Shown here: positions 1-10,629 of the stretch, one piece after another
How positions within the stretch are numbered: the stretch's first letter is position 1
How the letters are laid out: the number at the start of each line of letters is the position of its first letter
DNA from: Aldrovandia affinis
Taxonomy: Eukaryota > Chordata > Actinopteri > Notacanthiformes > Halosauridae
Assembly: GCA_029706075.1 (NCBI GenBank)
Contig: JAINUG010000073.1
Location: forward strand, 4,412,501 to 4,476,500
DNA: 64,000 bases
Reading direction: 5' to 3'
Made by a program: the position numbers and the translations under genes
The notes under the pieces: model-generated
Database searches by the model: none
What the model was told of the DNA's origin: nothing
The model's input: only the letters and a program-made list of their open reading frames with translations

Positions 1-419
1 TTTGTGTTGCTGTAGGTGAGAGCTGTGTGTGATATTTGTGTTGCTGTAGGTGAGAGCTGTGTGTGATATTTGTGTTGCTGTAGGTGAGAGCTGTGTGTGA
101 TATTTGTGTTGCTGTAGGTGAGAGCTGTGTGTGATATTTGTGTTGCTGTAGGTGATATTTGTGTTGCTGTGTGTGTGATATTTGTGTGATATCTGTGTTG
201 CTGTAGGTGAGAGCTGTGTGTGATATTTGTGTTGCTGTGTGTGTGATATGTGTGTGATATTTGTGTTGCTGTGTGTGAGCTGTGTGTGATGTTTGTGTTG
301 CTGTAGGTGAGAGCTGTGTGTGATATTTGTGTGATGTTTGTGTTGCTGTAGGTGAGAGCTGTGTGTGGTATTTGTGTTGCTGTGTGTGTGATATTTGTGT
401 GATGTTTGTGTTGCTGTAG
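1..419 (+). repeat. 34-bp minisatellite containing the adgrd1 splice acceptor
   Basis: Four full 34-bp units run from 1 to 136, each beginning TTTGTGTTGCTGTAGGTGAG. Shortened and rearranged units continue to the exon start at 420. Each full unit contains TTGCTGTAG|GTGAGAGCTG, identical to the real acceptor plus the first ten exon bases. Such copies begin (first base after AG) at 16, 50, 84, 118, 207, 307 and 352, plus a partial copy near 150. The array probably grew by tandem duplication of the intron-exon junction. It may extend left of the window. Confidence 0.9.
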
Positions 420-512
420 GTGAGAGCTGCCTTCAAGCACAAAACCAAGGTGTGGTCTCTGACCAGCAGCTCCATCAGAAACATCAACGTGAAGCCGTTC
501 AACTCAGACGTT
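420..512 (+). CDS. adgrd1: adgrd1 (GPR133) penultimate coding exon, cytoplasmic tail
   Basis: This exon encodes 31 residues of the intracellular tail of an adhesion GPCR. It starts [18 protein letters not shown] and ends KPFNSDV. I recognise the [13 protein letters not shown] core, the KPF-SD motif and the step into MNG in the next exon as the C-terminal tail of ADGRD1, from memory of the human protein. The left border is CTGTAG|GTG and the right border GTT|GTGAGT. Both borders are phase 0, and the 93-nt frame joins in frame to the exon at 1889. ADGRD1 is a plasma-membrane receptor activated by a tethered peptide agonist and known to raise cAMP through Gs. The extracellular domains and seven membrane helices lie left of the window. 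The acceptor is odd: it has a G/T-rich, weak pyrimidine tract, and a minisatellite upstream repeats it several times. Confidence 0.9.
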
Positions 513-789
513 GTGAGTATTCAAGGGGATCTGCTGTGGCTTCACCAGCTCACACGTACGAGACCTCTCCTTTTCCATCTCTAAAACCTTCTGATATTCC
601 TGTGTATGTATGTTAACATATTTAACAGTTAGGGTAGGAGAAAGGACCCCCCACTAACACCCATGCCACTGTTTCCCAGAATGCACCAGGTTCATAATGT
701 TGGGCTCATGTGATCTGAAGACCCAGAGTCTGAAAGGAAAGGGTTCTGTCAAAGAAACAGGAAACTGAAAATGTATTCTTCATTATTAA

Positions 790-805
790 GTGTGAGTGAG
801 TTTGA

Positions 806-842
<37 letters not shown>

Positions 843-907
843 TGTGTGTGTGTGTGTGTGAGTGTGTGTGTGTGAGTGAGTGAGTGAGTTTGAGTCTGAG
901 TGTGTGT

Positions 908-982
<75 letters not shown>

Positions 983-1043
983 TGTGTGTGTGTGTGAGTG
1001 TGTGTGTGTGAGTGAGTGAGTGAGTTTGAGTCTGAGTCTGTGT

Positions 1044-1086
<43 letters not shown>
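790..1086 (+). repeat. TG microsatellite with GAGT interruptions
   Basis: About 300 bp of (TG)n inside the last adgrd1 intron, broken by GAG and GAGTGAGTGAGT blocks. A longer block, GTGAGTGAGTGAGTTTGAGT, recurs. The minus-strand open frame of poly-Thr/His type here is a repeat artefact. Confidence 0.95.
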
Positions 1087-1088
<2 letters not shown>

Positions 1089-1386
1089 AAGATACCAATG
1101 CTTTATTCAGAGGACAGAGCCCATCTTTCCAGTCTGCAGCTGTGCTGAGATATAACCCATCCCATCATTCTCCAGAAACAGCTTGTGCTTCTTCAGTACA
1201 CATACATTTACAAACCAATGCGATTTGTCTTCTCTGAAAAGGAGTTTTATTTTGAGTAGTGCATCAAAGAGGAAACACATCTTCTTCCCCCACCTCTCTG
1301 CTCTAGTGAAGGAAAGCCCATCTTTCCTGATGAATATGAGAACTGACTGCGCCCATATCTCTTATTTATTCTTCTAACGTACTGTG

Positions 1387-1412
1387 ATGCTTTATGCTTT
1401 ATGCTTTATGCT
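1387..1412 (+). repeat. Short TGCTTTA tandem repeat
   Basis: About 3.5 copies of the 7-mer TGCTTTA in the adgrd1 last intron. Confidence 0.75.
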
Positions 1413-1735
1413 TTTCTGTCTCTGTGAACACCTCCTCCATCACAATGCCCCTCTTACTGTTTCTTCCAGCACATATTTTATTGAAGCACACTTTTTAAAT
1501 TAAGATTTACACAAAGATTGATAGCAACAGGTGTCTCTTTTCCAAGGTGTGTCCCTTTGAGATAAATGAACCAAAACGAAACAAAGAATTATACAGTGAG
1601 ATAATTAAATTAAAAATATTTAATGCCAACTAGACAGAGCTCAACAGAATGTATATCTACCTGTAGTAGTGTAGTGCCCAAGTGATCCGTTTGGAACCCT
1701 TCCACCATTTTGACCTAGTAGCATCTGGCTCTATG

Positions 1736-1844
1736 TGCTGAATCCACCATTTTGGCTCTATGATTAAATGTGCTGAATCCACCATTTTGGCTCTATGATT
1801 AAATGTGCTGAATCCACCATTTTGGCTCTATGATTAAATGTGCT
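1736..1844 (+). repeat. 35-bp tandem repeat, three copies, before the last exon
   Basis: Three near-identical 35-bp units start at 1736, 1771 and 1806, each beginning TGCTGAATCCACCATTTTGG. A diverged related piece lies at 1700-1735. The array ends only 44 bases before the last adgrd1 exon, so it sits where branch points normally occur. Confidence 0.9.
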
Positions 1845-1888
1845 AAAGATTTTCATGAGCTGTTTCCTCTTCTTTTTCTCTCTCTCAG

Positions 1889-1984
1889 ATGAACGGAAAC
1901 AAGGCAGGAATGAACCCCACCAAAATGCACACGTGGGACAAAAGCACCAACTCGGCCAATCGCATTGACCTATCGGCAGTGTAG
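1889..1984 (+). CDS. adgrd1: adgrd1 (GPR133) last coding exon with stop
   Basis: The exon encodes 31 residues and a TAG stop. It begins MNGNKAGMNPTKM, contains WDKS and ends NRIDLSAV. A strong acceptor (TTTTTCTCTCTCTCAG) precedes ATG at 1889, and the phase-0 junction continues SDV from the exon at 420-512. The MNG start, WDKS and DLSAV end match what I recall of human ADGRD1. The last residues, LSAV, fit a class I PDZ ligand (S/T-X-hydrophobic), so scaffold binding is possible but inferred. The ATG here is an internal methionine, not a translation start. TAG is at 1982-1984, followed by a C-rich 3' UTR. Confidence 0.9.
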   Translation: MNGNKAGMNPTKMHTWDKSTNSANRIDLSAV

Positions 1985-2853
1985 TGGACCCCCCCAATCC
2001 CCCCCCCCCGCCCCCAACGCCCACCACCCACCACTGACGGATGGAGGATCACAGCAAAAGTCCATTCATGTAAATAGAACTAACACAGGCTACTTCAGAT
2101 AAGCAACCTTTTCAATGCAGATCTCACTGTGACCAAAAGACACATCACACATCCCCTCTCGTACCAAACGCAAAACTCTAAACTCAAAATCGACTTCATG
2201 AAAGAAAATTGATTGGACCAGTACTTTCCACCCTTCAGCAGTGAGCAATCAAGAACCAAATCACACATTTGCCAAAACAAAAGGGGTGCTACGTTTGAGG
2301 AATGTGTAAAACTTTACGAAAAACAAACGTGTTGGACCACAAGTCTCTCAGGTTCAAACACCTAGCTCTTCATTAGAACATAGACAGGAAGTGATGCGGA
2401 CACACACGAAACAGAAACGATCAAAGAGCGATCAGACGATGCAGACGAAGCGGAACCCTGACCCTTTGAGAGAGAATGCGTTCTGTGCTGCTTGTGGGAG
2501 GAACACTGAGCCTTGCGTTAGCGGGACGGAGCTGCCTGTCGAACTCTGAGAGAAGATCGATCTCCCTGGGCCCATAAACCCCGTCTCTCCCTGGGCCTTC
2601 ACCACCAGACCCCTGCAACAGAGCAGAGTCTGCGCCCTCACCACAGCGAGGCTGCGCCCTGCAACACCAGCGAGGCGCCCTGCAACACCAGCGAGGCTGC
2701 GCCCTGCAACACCAGCGAGGCTGCGCCCTGCAACACCGTTTACACGGATACGACAGTGTCCTGTCATTTCATAAACCAAAATGGCTGCTTGCTCTTCATT
2801 TCCTCCCCAGTTCTTAGTTAGGGTTAGGTGTCGCAGCTGTGAAACGTCTACAC
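1985..2853 (+). other. Probable adgrd1 3' UTR and downstream sequence
   Basis: The sequence directly after the stop has a C-rich stretch at 1990-2030 and no AATAAA before 3276, which lies inside a Tc1 relic. A later candidate poly(A) signal with a T/G-rich following sequence is AATAAA at 6964-6969. The true 3' end therefore cannot be placed. A transcript this long would carry several transposons. Confidence 0.4.
2646..2738 (+). repeat. 21-24-bp GC-rich minisatellite
   Basis: Four copies of a unit built on GCGAGGCTGCGCCCTGCAAC, followed by ACCA; one copy lacks three bases. Confidence 0.85.
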
Positions 2854-3023
2854 CACAGGTGTCAAACTCATTCCATCGAGGGCCGAGTGTAATGCACTAC
2901 TCCAGGTGAGCTCACTTCTTCAACTAAGGAGGGAACCTAATTGAAATCACCTGGTGTAATGCATTGGTTGCAACAAAAACCTGCACACACTCGGCCCTCA
3001 ATGGAATTAGTTTGACACCCCTG
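2854..3023. mobile_element. hAT-like MITE with perfect 8-bp target duplication
   Basis: 170-bp non-coding element with inverted ends. The left end is CACAGGTGTCAAACTCATTC and the reverse complement of the right end is CAGGGGTGTCAAACTAATTC. It is flanked by exact direct repeats GTCTACAC at 2846-2853 and 3024-3031. Eight-base duplications and CAGGGGTG-type ends are hallmarks of hAT elements. It has no transposase, so it needed one supplied in trans. Confidence 0.85.
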
Positions 3024-3157
3024 GTCTACACCTTCGACAGCTGGGGGAGAAATACAGGAACAACTGACCTGTTTTCACAGGGAGTTCTTCTCAGAGTGCA
3101 GATGGAAGATGCTTGTTGACTATTGATTCAAGCGTAGACACAGTGAAATTCCACATA

Positions 3158-3687
3158 CAGTACCAGTCAAAGGGTTGAGCACACCTGCTGGAAACTAGGT
3201 TTATCTCATAATTGACAATGTTTTACACCGTATACGTTTCTGTAAATACTTGAAACTGACAAAAACACATGTAACAATAAACATAAGAAACACCAAAGCA
3301 ATGTTCAAGAAAATTGAAAATTGTCTCTAAATCTTGGGTTCCTCAAAATAGCCACCCTTTGCCTTGATAACAGCCTCACAAACACGGGCAGGAAATCACC
3401 CAACATGTCTTCCCAGCTCTCCTGCAGCAATTCTCAGAGACACTTGTGGGTTGCTTTGCTTTGACTGTTCTGTCCAGTTAATCCTGTACAAGTTCTATGG
3501 GATTGAGGTCTGGACACTGGGCAGGCCAGGTCATTAGTTTGAGTTGTCCTTCATGTTCCTCCTTCACCAGATAGTTCTTGCACAACTTCAAGGTGTGTTT
3601 CGGGTCGTTATCTTGCTGAAGAATGAAGGAGGGCCCATTTAGCCGTAGTCCAGATGGAAGGTGTGCTCAAACTTTTGACTGGTACTG
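3158..3687 (-). mobile_element. Internally deleted Tc1/mariner transposon
   Basis: Inverted ends CAGTACCAGTCAAA and (reverse complement of the right end) CAGTACCAGTCAAAAGTTTG are each bordered by TA, at 3156-3157 and 3688-3689. On the minus strand the piece at about 3500-3625 reads QQDNDPKHT and then WPAQCPDLNPIE. These are the second-aspartate and DPN/PIE regions of Tc1 transposases. The N-terminal helix-turn-helix region and first catalytic aspartate are missing and the frame is broken, so it is inactive. Confidence 0.9.
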
Positions 3688-3689
3688 TA

Positions 3690-4533
3690 CGTATCGAGTT
3701 GTTTGTCACTACATCAGTAAAAGGCACAACAGTCCAGGTATTTCTTCACCAATGGCAGTACTGCGTCTCAACAGTTTAAACATAAGATATGGGGCTATTT
3801 GGCATTACTTGTTACTGCACATATTTCTGTCTTTCCTCTCTCTTGTTTGTCTTACAGACAAGCCTGGCCTACCTGCTGGCACTGTGATGAAGTGTAGCGT
3901 AAAAGAGAACTTGTTATCACAAGCAAAATTAAGAGATAGAATCCGTCGTATTATTCCCATAACTCGTATTAATTCATAGTTATCTGTTCATAGCGCCAGG
4001 TTATGGGTTTGTTGTAACCGTGACAATCTCATCAAAGATAGGGGATATGACATCACCGTCAGTCCAAAGATCTCTCCGTTTGACATTTCAGAATTCAGTA
4101 CAAAACGAAAACAATGCTTTGCCCTTTCACAGGCTGTTCATGTGTTTCTGAGCTGCAAATGACAGCATTGGGATTATTGTATCAATGTCAAATTAAGTGG
4201 TGACTCTAACTGAAGATATATCTCTTTCAGCATAAATTGTGTATTAACTAAGTGTGATTATATGTGCTCTTTCTGTGATGGGAGTGACAGGTCACAGGTT
4301 TCTAAACCTATCATAAGCCGGGGTCCTGAGATTCTAACTCCAGAACGAAGACCTTTCAGTGTTTAATGGTCACTGGGGAACATTTTTGCCAGGGAGTCAC
4401 ACTGCATTTTTACCATGGTGTGACACTGCATTTTTACCATGGTGTGATATGGTTGCAGGATTGCTTGTCAATATTAGAGGGTCAGAAACAAAAATGCCAA
4501 ATTGTGTGTACGTGTGTGTATATACTGTATATA
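3690..4533. other. Unique non-coding sequence
   Basis: No exon-like frame or recognised repeat is visible, apart from a short direct duplication at about 4396-4445 (CACTGCATTTTTACCATGGT twice). Confidence 0.5.
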
Positions 4534-4872
4534 CAGCTAACTGCCAAAATAAAGGAAACACCAACATAAAGTGTTTTAATAGGGCCAACAGCTTTGTTTT
4601 AACAGCTTCAATGCACCTTGGCATATATTGTGGTGTCTGGAACTCTATTGGAGGGATGCAACACTATTCTTCCATGAGAAATTCCATCATTTGGTGTTTT
4701 GTTGATGGTGATAGAAAACGCTGTTTCAGACACCGCTCCAGAATCTCCCATAAGTGTTCAACTGGGTTGAGATCTGGTGACTGAGACGGCCATGCCAGGA
4801 AAATGCACCCCACACCATAACAGAGCCACCAGAACCCTACTCAAGTGTTTCCTTTATTTTGGCAGTTATCTG
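4534..4872 (-). mobile_element. Second deleted Tc1/mariner-type transposon
   Basis: Ends are TAACTGCCAAAATAAAGGAA and its inverted copy, about 30 bp each. The minus strand near 4720-4790 reads [20 protein letters not shown], the conserved C-terminal Tc1 transposase segment. Only about 340 bp remain, so it is a deletion derivative of a family different from the element at 3158. Confidence 0.85.
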
Positions 4873-4875
4873 TGT

Positions 4876-4910
4876 ATATATGCATGTATATATATATATA
4901 TATATATGTG
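4876..4910. repeat. TA microsatellite
   Basis: (TA)n tract between two DNA transposons, a typical landing site for TA-targeting elements. Confidence 0.8.
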
Positions 4911-4915
4911 TATTA

Positions 4916-6007
4916 GGGGTGGGACAATATGACATTTTCATGGTATGATAATTGTGCATCCCAATATCATGATTTTCAATATATTATTTTTTTACAGATA
5001 TTTAAAAAAAGGTTTTTATCCTGTTTACTTCTGAGTGAAGAAACATGCCGGTGAGCAGATTGTTTTAGGCCTGAAGCAGTCCTCACATTTCTATCTGGTT
5101 AAAATGTGTTCTCTTCTGTTCTCTCAATATTTTAATACTGACCTGTCGGATGAGTCGTACTTTAAGATGCATGTAAATGACCTTTCTGTTGAAGATTTGT
5201 CTGCACTTGCACAATCACGACAAAAACGAAATAAAACACAGATCAAGGAGCACTCAAAATGAGCGATTTACACATCACAGTGTTCTTAAAGCAGCTGTGG
5301 AATAAGAGCTGAAGCTCAGAGCGTTGGTCCGTAGATGAACATATGGTTACAAGAAAATGTGTTTAAGGGAAAATACACATTTCACTTCATAGCAGTGAAC
5401 CGTAGAGCAGCAGCATGCTGGTGATAAGTTGAGATATTGAGAACATAGGAATACAGAATGAACCAACTCAAAGGTTCCCTCCATATAGAGCACGTTTATG
5501 GTGCAGCGGATGAGCTCTGGCACATGAGCGTCCGCTACAGAAAGTGACGTGGATAAGAGTGTGATTAGTTCCCAGAGTTAGAGACTTGAGTTTTTCAATC
5601 TTCGATCCAAGGTTTGAAACTCGCTGCAGGCAGAACCAACTCCGTTACAATGGCGTGTCATACACAAGATAAAAAGTAGTAACACTGCAGCTGATCTCCA
5701 ACACAAGTCTGAAGTGTGTTGATCTCTTCCTGCTTCGTGTCCCCACGCACTGACCCTCTGACCAGGCACTCCGCCACCTTCCTGCAGTCTTACTGAAAGA
5801 GGAGTGACGTTAAAAGACAACAGACACTGTGTCAGCTGCAGTGTTACATTATCTTGTTAGGGTTATTTCATTATTAAGCTTGGCAAATGGCTCAAATATT
5901 TTTGACACATGCAATAATTTATTTGCAACATGACTATCGTGGTATACCGTTTAGTTTATGATATCAATATCATAGTATACCATCATACTGTTATACCGTC
6001 ACACCCC
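4916..6007. mobile_element. Non-autonomous DNA transposon, ~1.1 kb
   Basis: The left end starts GGGGTGGGACAATATGAC and the right end, reverse complemented, GGGGTGTGACGGTATAAC. Both ends are bordered by TA and contain several short internal palindromes (ATCATGAT-like, GATATCAATATC). The interior has no transposase frame. The small open frames at 5035-5262 (+) and 5578-5820 (-) have no recognisable family. It resembles common fish TA-flanked non-autonomous elements, but the superfamily is not certain. Confidence 0.6.
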
Positions 6008-6412
6008 TAATAATATATATATATAAAATATTATATCAGGGTGTTTTTTGCCCCAGCAGAAAGTTTGTGTTTAAGAGCATAGCAGCAAACCTCAATGAGA
6101 GCCATAGCATAGGAAACTCATCCCTGCAGTGGAAGTACGAAGCACAGTAAATGTGGGATGTGTGTCCTCTTTGTTCTGTGTGTAGTTTCTCTCTGTGAGG
6201 ACGGTTTACTCTCAGCCAAAAGGACTTCTGTAAAAGCCATAGTTAACGTGTGAAGTGAAGATCTCTTTGACAAAGTTATTGTCTATTGTACCTCACATTT
6301 CCAACAACTGCAGTAAATCTCGCTCGGTCAAACCGTTATTTCATATTCTGTGTGCCAGTCAGACACAGAGTTCTGTGAATTTTTTCTATTTATGTTACTC
6401 ACTAGCACTGTA

Positions 6413-6450
6413 CCATTATTATTATTATTATTATTATAATTATTATTATT
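6413..6450 (+). repeat. ATT microsatellite
   Basis: (ATT)n with one AATT interruption. Confidence 0.9.
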
Positions 6451-6702
6451 CGAGTTGCAGTTTTCCTATTTATATACGCTAACCAACTTCAGATTGGGGC
6501 CTTCGTTTGGGTCCAACACATCGTCTTTTTGGAGGAAACTTCACTGTGAGATTTGTCGTCTTGTATGTAGAGATGTAATTGTTTTGACACTGTACCACCA
6601 CTTTGTTTTCCCACAATATGATTTACTGTATGAAATATATATGATTAAATTCAGAAGAAAAGGGTAAACCCTCCTTTACATCCTCAGCCCGTATGTGTCC
6701 GT

Positions 6703-6912
6703 TTTTAAGGTACAGTCTGTGCTCAGTTTAAGATACAGTCTGTGCTCAGTTTAAGATACAGTCTGTGCTCAGTTTAAGATACAGTCTGTGCTCAGTTTCA
6801 GTCTGTTCAGTTTAAGATACAGTCTGTGCTCAGTTTAAGATACAGTCTGTGCTCAGTTTAAGATACAGTCTGTGCTCAGTTTAAGGTACAGTCTGCTCAG
6901 TTTAAGGTTCGG
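6703..6912 (+). repeat. 23-bp minisatellite, ~9 copies
   Basis: The unit begins TACAGTCTGTGCTCAGTTTA. Two shortened units and G/A variants mark the right side. Confidence 0.9.
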
Positions 6913-6917
6913 TCTGT

Positions 6918-9368
6918 AGACCCAAGTGTGTCTCTGTTCCTGTGTTTCCTGCATTGCTCTCTGAATAAAGGACAATCTCCCACGAGGGGAATGTACTCCT
7001 GTCGCCCGAGAGTTTTTCTGAACAGATATCGTGCTCCTTCTTTGAACTGGTCACATTTAACAGGTAGAAAATCATACTGGAAGCTGACAGCTGACTGATT
7101 TCATCAAGTGTTTATGGTGCTTCATTATATTTTATTTGTTTATTTGGTTTATTATTATTTGCTGTTATTACAAGCTGTTAAGCTGTCAATACCAACCAAT
7201 CAGCCAACACTCACCTCCCAAGACCATATGGCAAATGTCCCCCTACTCTCCTGCAAACTTACCCCTCCCCTCCCATTTTAATTTCCCATGAGTGACCCTC
7301 ATGCTTTGAGCCACTGGCCCTCCACAGCGATTCACCTCAGAACCGTGTCCAGTTGTTTCACGTTTGTGACCTGGCTTTCGCAGTGTTTGTGTGGAAGTTC
7401 CTTGTTTCAGCACCAGTAATGGAGACTGATGTTCGCACATCAGTGTTAATGTGTTTTCCTTTGATTCTGGGCCTCATATTGGTTCACACGAGGAATGAAT
7501 CAATGAGTTAATTGCAGCCACATAGTAATCTATTCAAATATGAGTTTAGTGTAATATATAATATGAGATTATTATTATTTTTTAAACATAAATGTAGTAA
7601 AGTGATCCAGCTGCTATACTGGAGTTAGCCAGTGGGTGGCAGTCATCACCAAAACTAGAGAAAATGAGAATCCTTTAAGGAGTTGTGTCATGCTAGTGTT
7701 TCCATTAAAAACCATGTAAAGATGGAAACCACTCTGAACTCAGGTTAGAAAGGAAATAATTTGACCAGTGAGCATGGTTGTCATATCAAGGCTGATCTTT
7801 AAAACTGAATGACTCTTACTCGTTGGTATATCTGTTAGCCAGGACTATGGGGTGGGTATGGAAGCGATGTTCACCTCTCTTGGGGGGGTCATTTTTCAGG
7901 GTGGGGAGTAAATGCCCCTGGAACATCCTGGTACCCCCAGGGAACTTCTCCCAAGCCTCAGAAGTAGTCACGGCCACAATAGCACCTGTTGAATTTCACC
8001 TGTGAGTAAGAGCAGTGTTTGGTATTCTCTATTGAAAGTGTCAGAGACGTAAGAATGTGGTGGTTTGTGAATGAATGTAAATGGATGTGATGCTTCTCTG
8101 CTTGCAGACAAACAGCCATCGGCAGGACGGCCAGCCATCGAGCTCAGCTCTTTAAAGAGTTATACCTGGGGTCTCCTGAGTGATGTGTTTAAAATGTGCT
8201 CGTCATGGTAACATGCCTGGGCTCTGCTATTGGCTGACTGTTGAGAGCGTGCAGGACTCTATCGCCCCGGGGGTAGGGTGGGGCCTTCCCTGAGTTGTCG
8301 CTGCATTAACTCCGGCCTCCTGCCTCCTGCCTCCAGGCCTCTACATATTGGGAGATATAATCTGTGAGACAAGCCTCTGCAGATCAGCAGCTTTCTTCTA
8401 CAGTATCGGTAGATTCCATGGAGGTAGCTGGTGTGGCAGCCATTTTGTTCTGCATTGTAGTAATTAGAATATTAAAATACATCTTGCTAGCTACAAATAC
8501 TGTACCATCACTACCTATCCGTTCATTCCAGACTTCCGTCTTCTGTGGTTTTCAATCTAGTGTACAGCAGTACAATCACAACACGTTTAACTCATTTCTA
8601 GAACAGTGCTGGAAGCAAGTCCTTTCCCTAACCCTATCCTGTGTGTGAGCAGTGAGAGCGCACTTTCCCAGCATGCTACGCTCCGGTCCGCTGGGTCTCC
8701 ACCGCGTCTTGTTTGTAAACCGGCTTGTTATAGATAGATTATAAATTATACTTTATTAATCCCCACAGGGAAATTGGTTTGTCTATGTGATATACACAAA
8801 TGTTATATCACACAAAACAGCTCTTCTAGTTTCAATCTTTATTTTTGCTACATTAGTAGCATATACTGTATATATATATAGTCATGCTACTATTCCTTCA
8901 AAAATATTTTGTCCCTCATAGCTCATAGTCCACGTTCTCCAGCAGACGCAGTTTAGGGTTGTCCTTTTCTGACGGCACGCCTGTGTGTTTGTAAACCGGC
9001 AGAGCGTTTGGACGCCTGCAGTGTGTGAAGTGGACCCCTTCGATGCAGTGAGTTTGCAGCTCAGCTGCTGGACTGCAGAGTGAATAAAAGCCGGGACTGA
9101 ACACGCTTTGGAGGAGAAAAGCTACTGAAACAAATAAGGAAAGACCACTGTGTTATTTTGGTTAGTTGCAGAACATTTGGGTTAATTTTAGTGATGGTAG
9201 ACTGCCTGTCAGAAACAAAAACAAACAACATACTGTAAACTGAGCCTCATCTTTCAAAAACAGGCACAAGTCAGTTTATGATTAGATTTAATTACAACCT
9301 ATTCATGTTTGCCCATATTTTGCTAAACAATCGAATGGCCATGAGCTCAAAATAGTCCAGGAGAACTT
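6918..9368. other. Unique intergenic sequence
   Basis: No convincing exon. It holds AATAAA at 6964-6969, a CG/GC-richer patch at 8200-8340 and short (TA)n near 8868. The open frames at 7823-8005 (+) and 8364-8648 (+) lack family similarity and exon borders. Confidence 0.45.
8730..8795 (+). mobile_element. Fragment of a common fish retroposon tail
   Basis: The stretch ACTTTATTAATCCCCACAGG, followed by GAAATTGGTTTGTC, resembles a 3' tail that recurs in many fish genomes next to TAGA repeats. Only the tail is present, so the family is uncertain. Confidence 0.35.
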
Positions 9369-9697
9369 GCTCCCTAACACTGCTCCCTAACACTGCTGCT
9401 CCCTAACACTGCTCCCTAACACTGCTGCTCCCTAACACTGCTGCTCCCTAACACTGCTCCCTAACACTGCTGCTCCCTAACACTGCTGCTCCCTAACACT
9501 GCTCCCCTAACACTGCTGCTCCCTAACACTGCTGCTCCCTAACGCTGCTCCCTAACACTGCTCCCTAACACTGCTGCCCCTAACACTGCCCCCAACACTA
9601 ACCCTAACACTGCTCCCTAACACTGCTCCCTAACACTGCTGCTCCCTAACACTGCTCCCTAAGACTGCTCCCTAACACTGCTCCCTAACACTGCTCC
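9369..9697 (+). repeat. 13/16-bp minisatellite rich in CCCTAACACTG
   Basis: About 22 units of GCTCCCTAACACT with or without an extra GCT. Near 9595 the array reads CACTAACCCTAACACTG. It resembles vertebrate telomere DNA (CCCTAA) but is not a pure telomeric repeat. Confidence 0.95.
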
Positions 9698-10092
9698 AGC
9701 TATAGCAGTGTTTTATTTGTGCCTTATTTGTTTGTTTGTTTGTGACTTTACTTGTGGAAAACAAGTGAAAAGGTACAAGGAAACATGGTAAAAGATAGGC
9801 AGTGACAGCAAGAACAAAATAAATGTTCTTTTTATCGTGGATCGGAATTGTGTTTTTTTAATGCTGAGAGATAAAACAGCAGACACACAGAGATGTTGAG
9901 AAAGAGCAGGAAAACCATCGGAGGAGAAACATTCATTTCACTTTTATCTTTTACAGAAACATGTAGACTGGGGCTGGCAGAAACCTCCACACCACCAACA
10001 CAGACCCTCCTGTGCTGCAGACTAGAGTTACGCAATAAGCATCACAAAATGCTTAAAATGCAAATGTCAATGTAATGTACAGCTCCCCCAGG

Positions 10093-10268
10093 CCAGGATC
10101 CATACTGTCCCAGCTACTACAGGCCTATAAGAGCAGGATCCATACTGTCCCGGTCCTTACATAGGAGCAGGATCCATACTGTCCCAGTCCTTACAGGCCT
10201 ATAAGAGCAGGATCCATACTGTCCCAGTCCTTACAGGGGTATAAGAGCAGGATCCATACTGTCCCAGC
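10093..10268 (+). repeat. ~40-bp minisatellite, five copies
   Basis: Units share AGCAGGATCCATACTGTCCC plus a variable CAGTCCTTACAGGCCTATAAG part. One unit is shortened and the last is truncated. Confidence 0.9.
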
Positions 10269-10629
10269 TGGACTGCAGCTCTTCCAGTGTCTTACAGATT
10301 AACTCCTGGATTCAATTCAAATTTGTTATTAAATTTGACCCACAAATTAAATGCAAATGTATTTTTCCTCCACAAATAACGTTTGGATAATTAATTTCGT
10401 CAACTGTTAGTCAACAGAATTTAGCTGTGAATCAAGTTAGGGACCAATGTTAAATCTTAAAGTGTTAATGCTAAAGCTTAATCCATGCTGAAGTAAGGGA
10501 AACACGGATATTAAGACAACACACTGCCAACTTCAGTGAGCTAAGAACTACCAGTGATGAGAGTACGAATGTGTCTTGGGAAAGGTGAAAGGTTTCTGAC
10601 GTTTGTCAGGTTTCTCCTGAACTCTGAAA

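Noticed and set aside
395..616. 73-codon plus-strand frame overlapping the adgrd1 exon
   Set aside because: Wrong frame; the frame VRAAFKHK from 420 has the family match and correct splice borders.
706..1098. 130-codon minus-strand frame
   Set aside because: Thr/His repeat from the TG microsatellite in an adgrd1 intron.
9369..9697. True telomere or CRISPR array
   Set aside because: Unit is not TTAGGG and there are no spacers; it is a minisatellite in eukaryotic DNA.
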